Origin: Vibrio sp. CDRSL-10 TSBA
GTDB lineage: Bacteria > Pseudomonadota > Gammaproteobacteria > Enterobacterales > Vibrionaceae
Direction: 5' to 3'
Assembly: GCA_039696685.1 (NCBI GenBank)
Contig: CP155566.1
Location: forward strand, 248,001-312,000
DNA length: 64,000 nucleotides
The position numbers were made by a program, and so were the translations under genes. Under the pieces are notes generated by a model. It was not told where the DNA came from, did no database searches, and was given only the letters and a program-made list of their open reading frames with translations. This document shows, piece after piece, positions 34,649 through 46,128 of this stretch. The first letter of the stretch is position 1. Every line of letters starts with the position of its first letter.

Positions 34649-34876
34649 TCAGTAATGCGGTGGCGGCGTTTCCTGCGCCGGGTCGGCCAGGTTGGATGTA
34701 TCCATATTCTTAACTTTACCCACCACGTATTTCATTTGATCCTGCATCTTGGTGATCAGCAGTTGTTGCTGGCTTAGGGCTTCGTTGAGTTCGTCAATGG
34801 TCTGCTCCTGAAACGCTAATTTACATTCTAGGTCATCAATACGCTGTAGCAGCTGTTGCGTGGTGTTGTCTTGCAT
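34649..34876 (-). CDS. slyX: SlyX protein
   Basis: A 75-residue coiled-coil protein with heptad-like Leu/Ile spacing (QQLLQRIDDLECKL, IDELNEALSQQQLLI) and the family ending PPPHY. Its molecular role is not established. It starts two bases after the WD40 lipoprotein gene on the same strand, so the two are probably one operon, diverging from fkpA as slyX does in E. coli. Confidence 0.93.
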   Translation of the reverse strand: MQDNTTQQLLQRIDDLECKLAFQEQTIDELNEALSQQQLLITKMQDQMKYVVGKVKNMDTSNLADPAQETPPPHY

Positions 34877-34878
34877 GA

Positions 34879-35860
34879 TTAATCGAGTTTCCAGGCTTGG
34901 GCTATCCCAGCGGACGTGGCCGATATGACCCGCTGCTGAGCATCAAAAGCCGCATCATACACTACTGCGCGTGGCGGGCGGGCATCTTTTCGTGGTTCTG
35001 CTTCGAAGGTGTCGGACTTTTTGCCACTCTCTGTATCCCACACTTCGATGCGGCTGGACGGGGTGCCGGTCACCAGTTTTGAGCCGTCATCGGAAAAGCG
35101 TGCGCTGGAAAAAATCAGCTGACGCGAGAAACTGCGCAGCGCCGAGCGCTTTGCACCACTTTCCAGATCCCAGATGAAAGACTGATTGCCGCCGTCTGAG
35201 GTAAAGGCCAGCTTCCCGTCACGCTGCAGCGCGACCCGATTGACTCTTTGTTCATGTTCAAACTTACGCACAATCTGCCCGCTCTGGGTATCCCACAGGT
35301 AAGCAGCGTAATCGTTGCCACCAGTCAGGGCATAGCGTCCGTTAGGGGCCAGAGCGACAGAATTGACTTTTTCTTGGTGGGCAAGGAACTCCAGCCGGCG
35401 TCCGCTGACTAAATCGACGTAAATGGCTTTACCGTTTGATAACCCGAGCAGCACCTGTTCGCCGTTACTGGCGATATCCACTGCGCGGATTTGACCATCA
35501 GAGATGGACCAGAGACCTTCGGCTTGTGTCCAGCCAAGGTCCCAAACGGCGAAATTATCCTGGGTAGCGGTGATCGCAAAGCGGCCGTTATCTGAGATGC
35601 GGATCAGCGATACTGTGCTGGCTTGCGGGTCCTGAGCCCCGAGTTTCTGCCAGTTGCTTACGCTCAGTGAGATCCCAGAACACCAATTGGTGTTGTTTGG
35701 AGTAGACGAGGGCGAAACGACCATCTCTGCTGAGCCCGAAACTGGTGGATCCTTCCGGCTCCAGCTCCCAGCGTTCGGCTTCCTGGTTAGAGAAAAAGCA
35801 GCCATTTAACATCGCTATGACAACAAGCAGCAGGATGGAATGAGAAATTATTCGCATCAA
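34879..35860 (-). CDS. WD40-like repeat lipoprotein, with one extra base near 35645
   Basis: Predicted lipoprotein: the signal peptide HSILLLVVIAMLNGC ends in a lipobox (LNGC, Cys near residue 21). After repair it has 326 residues made of WD40/YVTN-type propeller blades, visible as repeated endings such as LVFWDLT, FAVWDLG, AYLWDTQ, SFIWDLE and IEVWDTE. The frame breaks after KQLAE; removing one base from the AAA run (TTT at 35644-35646) joins ERKQLAE to LGAQDPQAST. Propellers of this kind often serve as protein-binding scaffolds; the partner is unknown. It is cotranscribed with slyX. Confidence 0.85.
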
Positions 35861-35996
35861 ATCTAATTATCCGTCTAGTGTGTAAAGACAATCTGAATAC
35901 ATAAAGCTATATTGGTACAACTCTGTGTTGTGCACCAGCTTGAAACCAAGTTTTGTGCACAATAACAAAAGGTTTGCCTCGAAATTGGAGAATTCA

Positions 35997-36794
35997 ATGA
36001 AATCACTTTTGAAAGTGTCGCTACTTGCCGCAACCGTTATGCTGGCCGTGGGTTGTCAGGAAGATGCACCGAAAACGGAAGGTGCTGCACCCGCCGCTGA
36101 ACAGTCAGCCGCCGCGAAAACGGTGAACCTGCAGTCAGAAGACGATAAAGCAGCGTACGCAATCGGTGTTTCGTTTGCTAACTACCTGAGCAACAGTATT
36201 GAAAAACCGGCTGAAATCGGAATCAACCTCAATAAGGATCTGGTTCTGGAAGGTATTCAGCACGTATTTGCCGGTAAAGCAGAAATGACAGAAGAAGAAA
36301 CACGTGCCGCGCTGGAAAGTCTGGACAAACGTGTCGCTGAGAAAATGAAAGCTCAGGCTGAAGAGAAAGCCGCCACCAACAAGAAGGCCGGTGATGACTT
36401 CCGTGCTGACTTTGAAAAACAGGATGGCGTGAAGAAGACTGATTCGGGTCTGCTGTACCAGGTGATGACTCCGGGTGAAGGCGAAACGCCAAAAGAAACG
36501 GACACCGTACAAGTGCACTACAAAGGCACACTGATCGACGGTACTCAGTTCGACAGCTCTTACGATCGTGGTGAACCGGCAACATTCCCGCTGAACCGTG
36601 TGATCCCGGGCTGGACTGAAGGCGTGCAACTGATGAAAGTGGGCGCCAAGTACAAGTTCGTTATCCCGCCAGAACTGGCGTACGGTGAGCAGGACACGCC
36701 AACTATCCCGGCTAACTCAACGTTGGTGTTTGAAGTTGAGCTGCTGAAGATCGATAACGGCGATGCCGACGCAAAAGCGAAAAGCGCGCAGTAA
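35997..36794 (+). CDS. fkpA: FKBP-type peptidyl-prolyl isomerase FkpA
   Basis: Periplasmic folding catalyst and chaperone. The N-terminus carries a lipobox-like LAVGC (Cys near residue 16), so it may be a lipoprotein, unlike the soluble E. coli form. A helical dimerisation domain (about 45-145) precedes the FKBP domain ([19 protein letters not shown] to the VFEVELLKI strand). I chose ATG 35997 since GGAG lies 6 bases upstream and a signal peptide follows. 265 residues. Confidence 0.95.
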   Translation: MKSLLKVSLLAATVMLAVGCQEDAPKTEGAAPAAEQSAAAKTVNLQSEDDKAAYAIGVSFANYLSNSIEKPAEIGINLNKDLVLEGIQHVFAGKAEMTEEETRAALESLDKRVAEKMKAQAEEKAATNKKAGDDFRADFEKQDGVKKTDSGLLYQVMTPGEGETPKETDTVQVHYKGTLIDGTQFDSSYDRGEPATFPLNRVIPGWTEGVQLMKVGAKYKFVIPPELAYGEQDTPTIPANSTLVFEVELLKIDNGDADAKAKSAQ

Positions 36795-36817
36795 GCCGCA
36801 CTGAGTAAGTAATCGGA

Positions 36818-36845
36818 GGGCCTGACTTGTTCAGGCCCTTTTTTT
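36818..36845 (+). terminator. Terminator of fkpA
   Basis: The stem GGGCCTGA-cttgt-TCAGGCCC is followed by T7. Confidence 0.9.
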
Positions 36846-36965
36846 GTACGCCGGGTACATAAGTTGTTCTAAATCACTTGTTGGCAAGATAGCTGAGTAT
36901 TCGGTTAAAATTTTCTGATAAACTTACATCAATTTGTTGATTTTTCGTTCTAGGGTCAAAGTACA

Positions 36966-37689
36966 GTGACAACGACAGAAAACCTTAATGCCGATATGTT
37001 ACTTGAAATGGAATCCGTGCATGTCAAACCATTTACGGACCATGACAAAGTCATTCTGCGCTCATATGAAGCGGTCGTGGATGGGATAGCCAGCCTGATT
37101 GGGCCATTTTGTGAAATCGTTCTGCATTCGCTGGAAGATCTGAATACCTCGGCGGTCAAAATTGCCAATGGTGAAAACACCGGCCGTCAGGTCGGCTCAC
37201 CGATCACCGATCTGGCGCTGAAAATGCTGCGCGACATCGAGGGCTCGGAGCGTAATTTTTCCCGTTCTTACTTCACTCGCGCCAAAGGCGGCGTGCTGAT
37301 GAAGTCGATCACGATTGCGATCCGCAATGACGAAAACCGCGTTATTGGTCTGTTGTGTATCAACGTCAACCTCGATGCACCGTTTTCGCAGGTGCTGCAC
37401 TCGTTTATGCCGACCCAGGAAGCGGAAGCGGCCGCTTCATCGGTCAACTTCGCCAGTGACGTTGAGGAGCTGGTGGATCAGACCGTAGAGCGCACCATTG
37501 AAGAGATCAATGCTGACAAATCAGTGTCGAACAACACCAAGAAACCGTCAGATTGTGATGGCGCTGTTTGATAAAGGTATTTTTGATATTAAAGATGCGA
37601 TTAACCGCGTCGCTGATCGCCTCAACATCTCTAAGCACACCGTCTATCTCTATATCCGTCAGCGCAAGACTGAGGACGACGAGAAGTGA
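36966..37689 (+). CDS. yheO: YheO-family PAS/HTH regulator, with one extra base near 37543
   Basis: Predicted DNA-binding regulator with an N-terminal YheO-like PAS domain (about 20-140) and a C-terminal helix-turn-helix ([20 protein letters not shown]). The frame from the GTG at 36966 stops at 37571; the HTH is in the next frame. Removing one A from the AAA at 37542-37544 joins NNTK to [15 protein letters not shown] and gives 240 residues, the family size. It heads the yheO-tusDCB operon, with the tusD start overlapping its stop, as in E. coli. Its ligand and targets are not known. Confidence 0.9.
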
Positions 37690-38138
37690 ATAGCGCAGAC
37701 ATGAATCGTGGAGAAGTGAACGGTGGAGAAGTGAACAGCGACACTCAGCCGCGCTCGTTCACTCTGCTGGTCAATGGCTCGGTGTACGGTACCCAGTCGG
37801 CGCGCAACGCTTACCTGTTTGCCAGCCGGGTGATTGCCAAGGGCCACACCCTGCGCAGCGTATTCTTCTATCAGGACGGAGTGCAGAATGGTTCGGCACT
37901 GACCGCACCGGCTAACGATGAATTTGATCTGGTCGCCGCCTGGCAGCGCCTGGCGGCAGAGCATAATGTACGCCTTGAGACTTGCGTTGCAGCCGCGCTG
38001 CGCCGCGGCGTGCTCAGTCCGGCTGAAGCCGAGCAGCACCAGTTACCGGCCTCGAACTTGGCCGCACCGTTCGAACAGACCGGACTCGGTAGTCTGGCAG
38101 AAGCATTATTGGCCCAAGACAGGGTGGTACAGTTTTGA
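37686..38138 (+). CDS. tusD: Sulfurtransferase TusD
   Basis: Subunit of the TusBCD complex that relays sulfur from TusA to TusE for 2-thiouridine at tRNA position 34. The catalytic region [13 protein letters not shown] contains the conserved Cys. The start is uncertain: GTG 37686 overlaps the yheO stop, and two further in-frame GTG codons (37716, 37731) each follow GGAGAA. The family usually has about 130 residues, which fits GTG 37731 best (135 residues). The TTG start of tusC overlaps its stop. Confidence 0.93.
   Translation: MNSADMNRGEVNGGEVNSDTQPRSFTLLVNGSVYGTQSARNAYLFASRVIAKGHTLRSVFFYQDGVQNGSALTAPANDEFDLVAAWQRLAAEHNVRLETCVAAALRRGVLSPAEAEQHQLPASNLAAPFEQTGLGSLAEALLAQDRVVQF
37707..37736 (+). 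repeat. 15-bp tandem duplication of a ribosome site and start
   Basis: CGTGGAGAAGTGAAC is followed directly by GGTGGAGAAGTGAAC. Each unit carries GGAGAA and a GTG-AAC start in the tusD frame; a third similar site (gaGAAGTGAAT) is the first tusD start. Confidence 0.8.
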
Positions 38139-38491
38139 ATAAAGTCGCCTTTGTATTTCATTCTGCACCGCATGCCGTTAGTGCCGGGCGCGAAGGGCTG
38201 GATGCCCTGTTGGCAGCATCGGCCTACAGCGAAGATCTGGCGGTGTTCTTTATTGGTGAAGGGGTGTTGCAACTGGTCGTCGGTCAGGAGCCGGGCGCGG
38301 TATTAAGCCGTGATTACATCAGTGCATTCAAATTGCTCGATCTGTATGACATCGAACAGCGCTATACCTGCGCGCACAGCCTCGCTGAATGGGGCCTGCA
38401 CAGCGACGATCTGGTGGTCGGGACCAAGCCGCTGCAACCGCAGGAAATTGCGACTCTGTGGCAACACTTTGATCAGATTGTGACGTTTTAG
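38135..38491 (+). CDS. tusC: Sulfurtransferase complex subunit TusC
   Basis: Second subunit of TusBCD, of the DsrE/F-like fold and lacking its own catalytic role. It begins with TTG at 38135 ([13 protein letters not shown]), overlapping the tusD stop as TTGA. 118 residues, colinear with the family ([25 protein letters not shown]). Confidence 0.93.
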   Translation: MNKVAFVFHSAPHAVSAGREGLDALLAASAYSEDLAVFFIGEGVLQLVVGQEPGAVLSRDYISAFKLLDLYDIEQRYTCAHSLAEWGLHSDDLVVGTKPLQPQEIATLWQHFDQIVTF

Positions 38492-38499
38492 GAAATCGT

Positions 38500-38775
38500 A
38501 TGCTGCATATTGTAAAAACGCCTCAGCAACTGGCGCTGGTAAGCCGTTACCTGCTTAGCCAGGATGCACTGCTGCTGGTGGAGAATGCCGTGTACGCGGC
38601 GAGCCAGGCCAGCCCGTTTTATTCCCATCTTCCGACGGCTGTTCCTGTGTATGCACTGCAAGAGGATCTGCAGGCGCGCGGATGGCTCGCACACTGCCCC
38701 CCATCGGTTGAGGTCATCGATATGGATGGCTGGGTAGATGTAACAGTAAAATACGGTAAATCAATCACTTGGTAA
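38500..38775 (+). CDS. tusB: Sulfurtransferase complex subunit TusB
   Basis: Third TusBCD subunit. The opening MLHIVKTP and closing DVTVKYGKSITW are typical of the family. 91 residues, 8 bases after tusC. It ends the operon before the str promoter. Confidence 0.92.
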   Translation: MLHIVKTPQQLALVSRYLLSQDALLLVENAVYAASQASPFYSHLPTAVPVYALQEDLQARGWLAHCPPSVEVIDMDGWVDVTVKYGKSITW

Positions 38776-38847
38776 CAAGTGCTCCGGGGTGTACGTTCGG
38801 GTGTCCACCCCACCTGCGCCAACCGGCAAAAAAGATCTGTATATTTC

Positions 38848-38876
38848 TTGACACACTTCCCACTGCTGCATAGAAT
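38848..38876 (+). promoter_or_regulatory. Promoter of the str operon
   Basis: A perfect TTGACA, a 17-base spacer and TAGAAT lie about 80 bases before rpsL. Confidence 0.85.
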
Positions 38877-38955
38877 TTTGCGTCCCTAATTGCGCTAAGT
38901 GCAACAGGGATAGATTTTTCACAAAGCTTACTTTTTAGTAAATTTCAGGAGCTAG

Positions 38956-39333
<378 letters not shown>

Positions 39334-39451
39334 TGCGTCTTTTTTATAAAGAAAGCGTTAAGTAAGGCCAAACACTTATTTTCAATTTTAAATTTTTGAA
39401 AAAACTGAAAAGTTTTGGATAAAACCTGAAGAAGACAACGGAGAATATTCC

Positions 39452-39922
39452 ATGCCACGTCGTCGCGTTATTGGTCAGCGTAAGATCCTTCCAGATCCAA
39501 AGTTCAAATCTGAACTGCTGGCAAAATTCGTTAACATCCTTATGGTTGACGGTAAAAAATCTACTGCAGAGAAAATTGTTTACACTGCACTAGACTCAAT
39601 GGCTGAGAAATCTGGTAAAGATCACTTAGCTGTATTTGAAGAAGCTCTTGAAAACGTTCGCCCAGCGGTAGAGGTTAAATCTCGCCGTGTTGGTGGTTCA
39701 ACTTACCAGGTTCCTGTAGAAGTACGTCCGGTTCGCCGTAACGCACTTGCTATGCGTTGGTTGGTTGAAGCTGCGCGTAAGCGTGGTGAAAAATCTATGG
39801 CTGCACGCCTAGCTGCTGAAATGCTAGATGCGTCAGAAAACAAAGGTACTGCTGTTAAGAAACGTGAAGACGTTCACCGTATGGCAGAAGCGAACAAAGC
39901 GTTTGCTCATTACCGCTGGTAA
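39452..39922 (+). CDS. rpsG: 30S ribosomal protein S7
   Basis: Head protein of the small subunit that organises the 3' domain of 16S rRNA. 156 residues ([12 protein letters not shown] to FAHYRW). The 118-base spacer after rpsL is where S7 binds for feedback control in E. coli; whether that holds here is not shown. Confidence 0.99.
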   Translation: MPRRRVIGQRKILPDPKFKSELLAKFVNILMVDGKKSTAEKIVYTALDSMAEKSGKDHLAVFEEALENVRPAVEVKSRRVGGSTYQVPVEVRPVRRNALAMRWLVEAARKRGEKSMAARLAAEMLDASENKGTAVKKREDVHRMAEANKAFAHYRW

Positions 39923-39997
39923 TACCTTCTGTGCTGCGAGGTTCTCTCGCAGCACATTTCTAAATTCTAAGGTTAACCTTAGTAAGAGGATACAATC

Positions 39998-42094
39998 GTG
40001 GCTCGTAAAACTCCTATTGAGCGCTACCGCAATATCGGTATCTGTGCTCACGTAGATGCAGGAAAAACTACCACTACTGAGCGTATTCTGTTCTACACTG
40101 GCCTTTCTCACAAAATCGGCGAAGTTCACGATGGTGCTGCCACCATGGACTGGATGGAGCAAGAGCAAGAGCGTGGTATCACAATCACCTCCGCTGCGAC
40201 TACCACCTTCTGGCGTGGTATGGAAGCTCAATTCGACGATCATCGCATCAACATCATTGACACCCCGGGACACGTTGACTTCACAATCGAAGTAGAGCGT
40301 TCTCTTCGTGTGCTTGACGGTGCTGTCGTTGTGTTCTGTGGCTCCTCAGGTGTTGAACCTCAGTCTGAAACTGTATGGCGTCAAGCAGATAAATATCATG
40401 TTCCACGTATGGTGTTTGTCAACAAGATGGACCGTGCGGGTGCAGATTTCTTACGCGTTGTAGACCAAATTAAAAACCGTCTTGGTGCGAACCCGGTTCC
40501 TATCCAACTGAACATTGGTGCGGAAGACGAGTTCAAAGGTGTCATCGACCTTATCAAGATGAAAGCCATCAACTGGAATGAAGCCGATCAAGGCATGACC
40601 TTCACTTACGAAGACATTCCAGCCGACATGTTAGAGCTTGCTGAAGAGTGGCGTACTCACCTGGTTGAGGCTGCGGCAGAAGCGAACGATGAGTTGATGG
40701 ATAAATACCTTGAAGAAGGTGAGCTGAGCGAAGCTGAAATCAAGCAAGGCCTGCGCCTGCGTACACTAAATAACGAAATTGTACTGGCCACTTGTGGTAG
40801 TGCATTTAAGAACAAAGGTGTACAAGCCGTACTGGATGCTGTGGTTGAGTATTTGCCATCACCGACTGAAGTTCCTTCAATCAAAGGTATTGATGATGAC
40901 GAGAAAGAAGTTGAGCGTCACGCTGACGACAGCGAACCTTTCTCGGCTCTGGCGTTTAAGATCGCAACTGACCCATTTGTGGGCACGCTGACCTTTATTC
41001 GTGTTTACTCTGGTGTTGTTAACTCAGGTGATGCTGTTTACAACTCAGTGAAACAGAAGAAAGAGCGTTTCGGTCGTATCGTTCAGATGCACTCCAACAA
41101 ACGTGAAGAAATCAAAGAAGTTCGCGCTGGTGATATTGCTGCGGCAATCGGTCTGAAAGACGTAACGACAGGTGATACCCTGTGTGATCCTAATCATAAA
41201 GTGATTCTGGAGCGCATGGAATTCCCTCAACCTGTTATTCAGATCGCGGTAGAACCTCGTTCTAAAGCCGATCAGGAAAAAATGGGTGTTGCGCTGGGTA
41301 AACTGGCTGCAGAAGACCCGTCATTCCGCGTGGAAACCGATGATGAAACCGGTCAGACTCTGATCTCGGGTATGGGTGAACTTCACCTCGACATCATCGT
41401 TGACCGCATGAAGCGTGAATTCAACGTAGACTGTAACGTGGGTAAACCTCAGGTTGCATACCGCGAAACCATTCTTGGTAAAGCGGAAGTGGAAGGTAAG
41501 TTTGTTCGTCAGTCAGGTGGTCGTGGTCAATATGGTCATGTCTGGCTGAAAATCGAACCTTCCGAACCTGGCGAAGGCTTTGTCTTCGTCGACGAAATCG
41601 TGGGTGGTGCGATTCCTAAGGAATTCATCGGCCCGGTAGCGAAAGGTATCGAGGAACAAATGAACAACGGTGTGTTGGCCGGTTATCCTGTACTGGATGT
41701 TAAGGCAACACTTTTCGATGGTTCATTCCACGATGTCGACTCTAGCGAGATGGCGTTTAAGATCGCCGGCTCCATGGCATTCAAGAAAGGTGCGCTTGCA
41801 GCAAATCCGGTTATTCTTGAGCCGATGATGAAAGTCGAAGTAACCACTCCGGAAGACTGGATGGGTGATGTAGTTGGTGACCTTAACCGTCGCCGCGGCA
41901 TCATCGAAGGTATGGATGATGGCCCAGCGGGTCTGAAAATTATCCGTGCCCGTGTCCCACTGTCTGCGATGTTTGGTTACGCGACTGATTTGCGTTCTGC
42001 AACCCAAGGTCGTGCTTCTTACTCTATGGAGTTTAAAGAGTACGCCGAGGTGCCAAAAAACATTGCTGATGCAATTGTGGCAGAACGCGGTTAG
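39998..42094 (+). CDS. fusA: Elongation factor G
   Basis: GTPase that drives translocation and, with RRF, ribosome recycling. 698 residues. G motifs: [13 protein letters not shown], the switch [10 protein letters not shown] and NKMDRAG. Domains II-V follow with no break. Starts with GTG behind AAGAGG. Confidence 0.99.
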   Translation: MARKTPIERYRNIGICAHVDAGKTTTTERILFYTGLSHKIGEVHDGAATMDWMEQEQERGITITSAATTTFWRGMEAQFDDHRINIIDTPGHVDFTIEVERSLRVLDGAVVVFCGSSGVEPQSETVWRQADKYHVPRMVFVNKMDRAGADFLRVVDQIKNRLGANPVPIQLNIGAEDEFKGVIDLIKMKAINWNEADQGMTFTYEDIPADMLELAEEWRTHLVEAAAEANDELMDKYLEEGELSEAEIKQGLRLRTLNNEIVLATCGSAFKNKGVQAVLDAVVEYLPSPTEVPSIKGIDDDEKEVERHADDSEPFSALAFKIATDPFVGTLTFIRVYSGVVNSGDAVYNSVKQKKERFGRIVQMHSNKREEIKEVRAGDIAAAIGLKDVTTGDTLCDPNHKVILERMEFPQPVIQIAVEPRSKADQEKMGVALGKLAAEDPSFRVETDDETGQTLISGMGELHLDIIVDRMKREFNVDCNVGKPQVAYRETILGKAEVEGKFVRQSGGRGQYGHVWLKIEPSEPGEGFVFVDEIVGGAIPKEFIGPVAKGIEEQMNNGVLAGYPVLDVKATLFDGSFHDVDSSEMAFKIAGSMAFKKGALAANPVILEPMMKVEVTTPEDWMGDVVGDLNRRRGIIEGMDDGPAGLKIIRARVPLSAMFGYATDLRSATQGRASYSMEFKEYAEVPKNIADAIVAERG

Positions 42095-42216
42095 TTGTTA
42101 TTTGATTAATGACGTATCTATTGCGCTGACGGACGTTGGCGCATAAAATAGCAATTTCTGGCGCGCCCTGAGTGTACGTTACTCAAGGTGAATCATAACT
42201 AGGAAGGAACACGATC

Positions 42217-43401
42217 GTGTCTAAAGAAAAATTTGAACGTACGAAACCGCACGTAAACGTTGGTACTATCGGCCACGTTGACCACGGTAAAACAACTCTA
42301 ACAGCAGCTATCTGTACTACACTGGCTAAAGTGTACGGTGGTGCAGCTCGTGACTTCGCGTCAATCGACAACGCTCCAGAAGAGCGTGAGCGTGGTATCA
42401 CAATCTCTACTTCACACGTAGAGTACGACACTCCAACTCGTCACTACGCACACGTAGACTGCCCAGGACACGCTGACTATGTTAAAAACATGATCACCGG
42501 TGCTGCACAGATGGACGGTGGTATCCTAGTTGTTGCTGCGACAGATGGTCCAATGCCACAAACTCGTGAGCACATCCTGCTAGGCCGTCAGGTTGGTATC
42601 CCTTACATCATCGTATTCATGAACAAATGTGACATGGTTGATGATGAAGAGCTGCTAGAACTAGTAGAAATGGAAGTTCGTGAACTTCTTTCTGAATACG
42701 ATTTCCCAGGTGATGACCTACCAGTTATCCAAGGTTCTGCACTAGGCGCACTAAACGGCGAAGAGCAGTGGGAAGCGAAAATCGTTGAACTGGCAGAAGC
42801 ACTGGACAGCTACATCCCAGAGCCAGAGCGTGCAGTAGACATGCCGTTCCTGATGCCAATCGAAGACGTATTCTCAATCCAAGGTCGTGGTACAGTAGTA
42901 ACTGGCCGTATCGAGCGCGGTATCCTGAAAGTAGGTGATGAAGTTGCAATCGTTGGTATCCACGACACAACAACTACTACTTGTACAGGTGTTGAAATGT
43001 TCCGTAAACTGCTAGACGAAGGTCGTGCAGGTGAGAACGTTGGTGCACTTCTACGTGGTACTAAGCGTGATGAAGTAGAACGTGGTCAAGTACTAGCTAA
43101 ACCAGGTTCAATCACTCCACACACTAAGTTCGAATCAGAAGTATACGTACTGTCTAAAGATGAAGGTGGTCGTCACACTCCATTCTTCAAAGGCTACCGT
43201 CCACAGTTCTACTTCCGTACAACTGACGTAACTGGTAACATCGAGCTGCCAGAAGGCGTAGAAATGGTAATGCCAGGCGACAACATCCAGATGACTGTTG
43301 ATCTGATCGCTCCAATCGCGATGGACGAAGGTCTGCGTTTCGCGATTCGTGAAGGCGGCCGTACAGTAGGTGCTGGTGTTGTAGCTAAGATCTTCGCTTA
43401 A
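42217..43401 (+). CDS. tuf: Elongation factor Tu
   Basis: GTPase that delivers aminoacyl-tRNA to the ribosome. 394 residues with [17 protein letters not shown] and NKCDM. Last gene of the str operon, starting with GTG behind AGGAAGG. A second tuf copy is likely elsewhere in the genome but is not in this window. Confidence 0.99.
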   Translation: MSKEKFERTKPHVNVGTIGHVDHGKTTLTAAICTTLAKVYGGAARDFASIDNAPEERERGITISTSHVEYDTPTRHYAHVDCPGHADYVKNMITGAAQMDGGILVVAATDGPMPQTREHILLGRQVGIPYIIVFMNKCDMVDDEELLELVEMEVRELLSEYDFPGDDLPVIQGSALGALNGEEQWEAKIVELAEALDSYIPEPERAVDMPFLMPIEDVFSIQGRGTVVTGRIERGILKVGDEVAIVGIHDTTTTTCTGVEMFRKLLDEGRAGENVGALLRGTKRDEVERGQVLAKPGSITPHTKFESEVYVLSKDEGGRHTPFFKGYRPQFYFRTTDVTGNIELPEGVEMVMPGDNIQMTVDLIAPIAMDEGLRFAIREGGRTVGAGVVAKIFA

Positions 43402-43431
43402 TCGCGAAACTTAGTGCGCATATCGCATTAG

Positions 43432-43459
43432 AAAAGGGAAGCTTCGGCTTCCCTTTTTG
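43432..43459 (+). terminator. Terminator of tuf
   Basis: The stem AAAAGGGAAGC-ttcg-GCTTCCCTTTTT lies 30 bases past the stop. Confidence 0.92.
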
Positions 43460-43662
43460 CATTTTAGCGATCCTGTTTGAGCTTTATAGCCATTCGGTTA
43501 TAAAAAAATTCCTGCCTTAGTTTTCAATTTCAGATAACTTCTTTTCTAAAACAGAGTGTTACTAAGCTAACTGTCATTATTGCGGTAGCTAACTATTTTT
43601 GCCCTCAAATTTCACCGGTTTTTTATAACTAATCGATCTTAACCCGCGCCTGAAAATGACTA

Positions 43663-43683
43663 GTAATAAGAATGATTCTCTTT
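43663..43683. promoter_or_regulatory. Candidate Fur box upstream of bfd
   Basis: The AT-rich dyad around gtAATAAGAATGATTCTCTTT resembles a Fur site and lies about 40 bases before bfd, an iron-starvation gene under Fur control in many gammaproteobacteria. The match is imperfect. Otherwise the 258 bases between the tuf terminator and bfd hold nothing I can identify. Confidence 0.45.
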
Positions 43684-43717
43684 TATATTGCGATTAATGA
43701 TGAATGAGAGGTGAAGT

Positions 43718-43906
43718 ATGTACGTTTGTTTGTGCCATGGTGTCTCTGACAAAAAGATTAAGAAGTTAGCCCTTGAACAGGGCGTCACGGATATTCGTGG
43801 AATCAAACGCTGTACTGCTCTTGGCTCTCAATGCGGAAAATGTGTGAGGCAGGCAAAAGAGATTCTCGGCGAAATTATTCCGGTTCAATACCAACAGGCC
43901 AGTTAG
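43718..43906 (+). CDS. bfd: Bacterioferritin-associated ferredoxin
   Basis: A 62-residue [2Fe-2S] protein that reduces bacterioferritin haem to release stored iron. The cluster ligands CLC (residues 4 and 6) and CGKC are present. bfr follows 80 bases downstream. The upstream Fur-like site suggests induction under iron limitation. Confidence 0.97.
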   Translation: MYVCLCHGVSDKKIKKLALEQGVTDIRGIKRCTALGSQCGKCVRQAKEILGEIIPVQYQQAS

Positions 43907-43986
43907 TTAGCACTTAACCCTCTGACCTTTTTGACACTCTCTCATTTGGTTCTACATTTAAAGGAGCCAAAGAGGAGGGCTTTGTC

Positions 43987-44463
43987 ATGAAAGGTGATCC
44001 AATCATCATCCAACATCTGAATAAAATTCTCGGCAATGAACTGGTTGCCATTAATCAATATTTTCTCCACGCCCGCATGTATAAAGACTGGGGCCTGAAA
44101 CACCTCGCTGATAAGGAGTATCACGAGTCGATCGACGAGATGAAACACGCGGATCATCTGATTGAACGTATCTTATTTCTGGAGGGCATCCCGAACTTGC
44201 AGGATCTGGGTAAACTCATGATCGGCGAGGATACAAAAGAGATGCTCGAGTGCGACCTGAAACTGGAAATGGCCGCTATTCCAGACTTACGTGATGCGAT
44301 TGCTTATGCAGAAGATATTCGTGATTACGTCTCCCGTGACCTGTTCCAGGATATCCTGGAAGATGAAGAAGAACATGTCGACTGGCTGGAAACCCAGCTC
44401 GGTCTGATTGAAATGACCGGTGTTGAAAACTATCTGCAAGCCCAGTTTGTGGATGAAGACTAA
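43987..44463 (+). CDS. bfr: Bacterioferritin
   Basis: Haem-containing iron store, a 24-mer in the cytoplasm. The ferroxidase ligands Glu18, Glu51 and His54, the haem ligand Met52, and Glu127 and His130 (EDEEEHVDW) are all present. 158 residues. A strong ribosome site (gaggagggc) precedes the ATG. A separate promoter cannot be excluded, since bfr and bfd often respond oppositely to iron. Confidence 0.97.
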   Translation: MKGDPIIIQHLNKILGNELVAINQYFLHARMYKDWGLKHLADKEYHESIDEMKHADHLIERILFLEGIPNLQDLGKLMIGEDTKEMLECDLKLEMAAIPDLRDAIAYAEDIRDYVSRDLFQDILEDEEEHVDWLETQLGLIEMTGVENYLQAQFVDED

Positions 44464-44535
44464 CGGTTTATCTTTACAGGGTTTGGGCGCTGTCCCGGAC
44501 CCTGATTCCCACACTGTGAGCCCCACACATTTCCC

Positions 44536-44564
44536 TTGCTAAAGCTGCTGTCTTTCTGTACTAT
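44536..44564 (+). promoter_or_regulatory. Promoter of the rpsF operon
   Basis: TTGCTA, a 17-base spacer and TACTAT lie 100 bases before rpsF. The leader between (44572-44660) is long enough for the S6:S18-type control reported in many bacteria, but I cannot assign the motif with confidence. Confidence 0.55.
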
Positions 44565-44663
44565 CTCCGCTCCTAAATTCTCGGTCAATTTTCATTAGTT
44601 CCTTGCTTCCTCTGGACGACCGGGCCAACTCTGGAAGCTGAATAATCCGTAAGGAGCAAATCG

Positions 44664-45041
44664 ATGCGTCATTACGAAATCGTATTCATGGTGCACCCTG
44701 ATCAAAGCGAGCAAGTTGCTGGCATGATCGAGCGTTACACTGGTCTTATCACTGAAGCTAACGGTACTGTACACCGTCTAGAAGACTGGGGCCGCCGTCA
44801 ACTGGCTTACCCAATCAACAAGCTTCACAAAGCTCACTACGTTCTGATGAACGTTGAAGCTGACCAAGCTGTTATCGATGAACTGGAAACTGCTTTCCGT
44901 TTCAACGACGCAGTTCTGCGTAACATGATCATGCGTACTAAAGCGCCTGTAACTGAAGCGTCAATCATGCTGAAAGCGAAAGAAGAGCGTGCTCCTCGTC
45001 GCGAAGAGCGTGAAGAAGCTAAATCAGAAGCAGCTGAGTAA
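44664..45041 (+). CDS. rpsF: 30S ribosomal protein S6
   Basis: Platform protein that binds 16S rRNA together with S18. 125 residues; starts [15 protein letters not shown] and ends in an acidic Glu-rich tail ([12 protein letters not shown]), the region that RimK extends with glutamates in E. coli. Spaced 8 bases from priB. Confidence 0.98.
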   Translation: MRHYEIVFMVHPDQSEQVAGMIERYTGLITEANGTVHRLEDWGRRQLAYPINKLHKAHYVLMNVEADQAVIDELETAFRFNDAVLRNMIMRTKAPVTEASIMLKAKEERAPRREEREEAKSEAAE

Positions 45042-45049
45042 TTCACCTT

Positions 45050-45352
45050 ATGACCAATCGAATGGAGTTGAGTGGCTCAGTCGCGAAACCTCCGATTCGA
45101 AGCAAAAGCCCGTCGGGTGTTGAACATTGCCGTTTCTGGCTTGAACATCGCTCAACAGTGCTGGAAGCTGACCTGCCGAGACAAGTTTATTGTCGCATGC
45201 CGGTGGTCGTCAGCGGGCAAAGGTCAAAGGCATTAACTCAACATTTAGTACAAGGCAGCACCATTCAGGTGAGCGGATTTGTCGCTTACCAGACCGGCCG
45301 GAATGGCGTCGGTAAAGTGGTGCTTCATGCCGACAACATTATCCAAATTTAG
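45050..45352 (+). CDS. priB: Primosomal replication protein PriB
   Basis: Single-stranded-DNA-binding OB-fold dimer that helps PriA reload the replisome at stalled forks. 100 residues from MTNRMELSG to VVLHADNIIQI, in its usual place between rpsF and rpsR. Confidence 0.95.
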   Translation: MTNRMELSGSVAKPPIRSKSPSGVEHCRFWLEHRSTVLEADLPRQVYCRMPVVVSGQRSKALTQHLVQGSTIQVSGFVAYQTGRNGVGKVVLHADNIIQI

Positions 45353-45364
45353 ATCAGGAGATAG

Positions 45365-45595
<231 letters not shown>

Positions 45596-45628
45596 TTGGC
45601 ACCGTTTATTAAGAAAGAGGATTAAGCA

Positions 45629-46078
45629 ATGCAAGTTATTCTACTTGATAAAATCGGTAACCTAGGTGGTCTTGGCGATACAGTTAGCGTTAAATCTGGT
45701 TACGCTCGTAACTTCCTTATCCCACAAGGTAAGGCAGTAATGGCAACTAAAGCTAACGTTGAAATGTTTGAAGGCCGTCGTGCTGAACTTGAAGCGAAAG
45801 TTGCTGAGCAACTGGCTGCTGCACAAGCTCGTGCTGACCAAGTTGAAGCTCTGGAAGCGGTAGTAATCGCATCTAAAGCTGGTGACGAAGGTAAACTGTT
45901 CGGTTCTATCGGTACTCGTGACATCGCTGATGCAATCACTGCAGCAGGCGTTGCAGTTTCTAAGAGCGAAGTTCGCCTACCTGAAGGCGCTCTGCGCAAC
46001 ACTGGTGAATTCGAAGTTAGCGTTCAACTTCACTCTGAAGTTTTCGCAACTGTGAATCTGCAGGTTGTTGCTGAGTAA
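45629..46078 (+). CDS. rplI: 50S ribosomal protein L9
   Basis: Elongated 23S-binding protein that reaches out from L1 stalk base. 149 residues with the N-terminal signature ([31 protein letters not shown]), a long connecting helix rich in Ala and Glu (about 45-75) and the C-terminal domain. Confidence 0.99.
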   Translation: MQVILLDKIGNLGGLGDTVSVKSGYARNFLIPQGKAVMATKANVEMFEGRRAELEAKVAEQLAAAQARADQVEALEAVVIASKAGDEGKLFGSIGTRDIADAITAAGVAVSKSEVRLPEGALRNTGEFEVSVQLHSEVFATVNLQVVAE

Positions 46079-46100
46079 TTTCAGCTGACAGACGAATTTA

Positions 46101-46128
46101 AAACACCAGCCTCGGCTGGTGTTTTTTT
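46101..46128. terminator. Two-way terminator between rplI and the DUF481 gene
   Basis: The stem AACACCAGCC-tc-GGCTGGTGTT has an A-run on the left and T7 on the right, between convergent genes. Confidence 0.9.
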
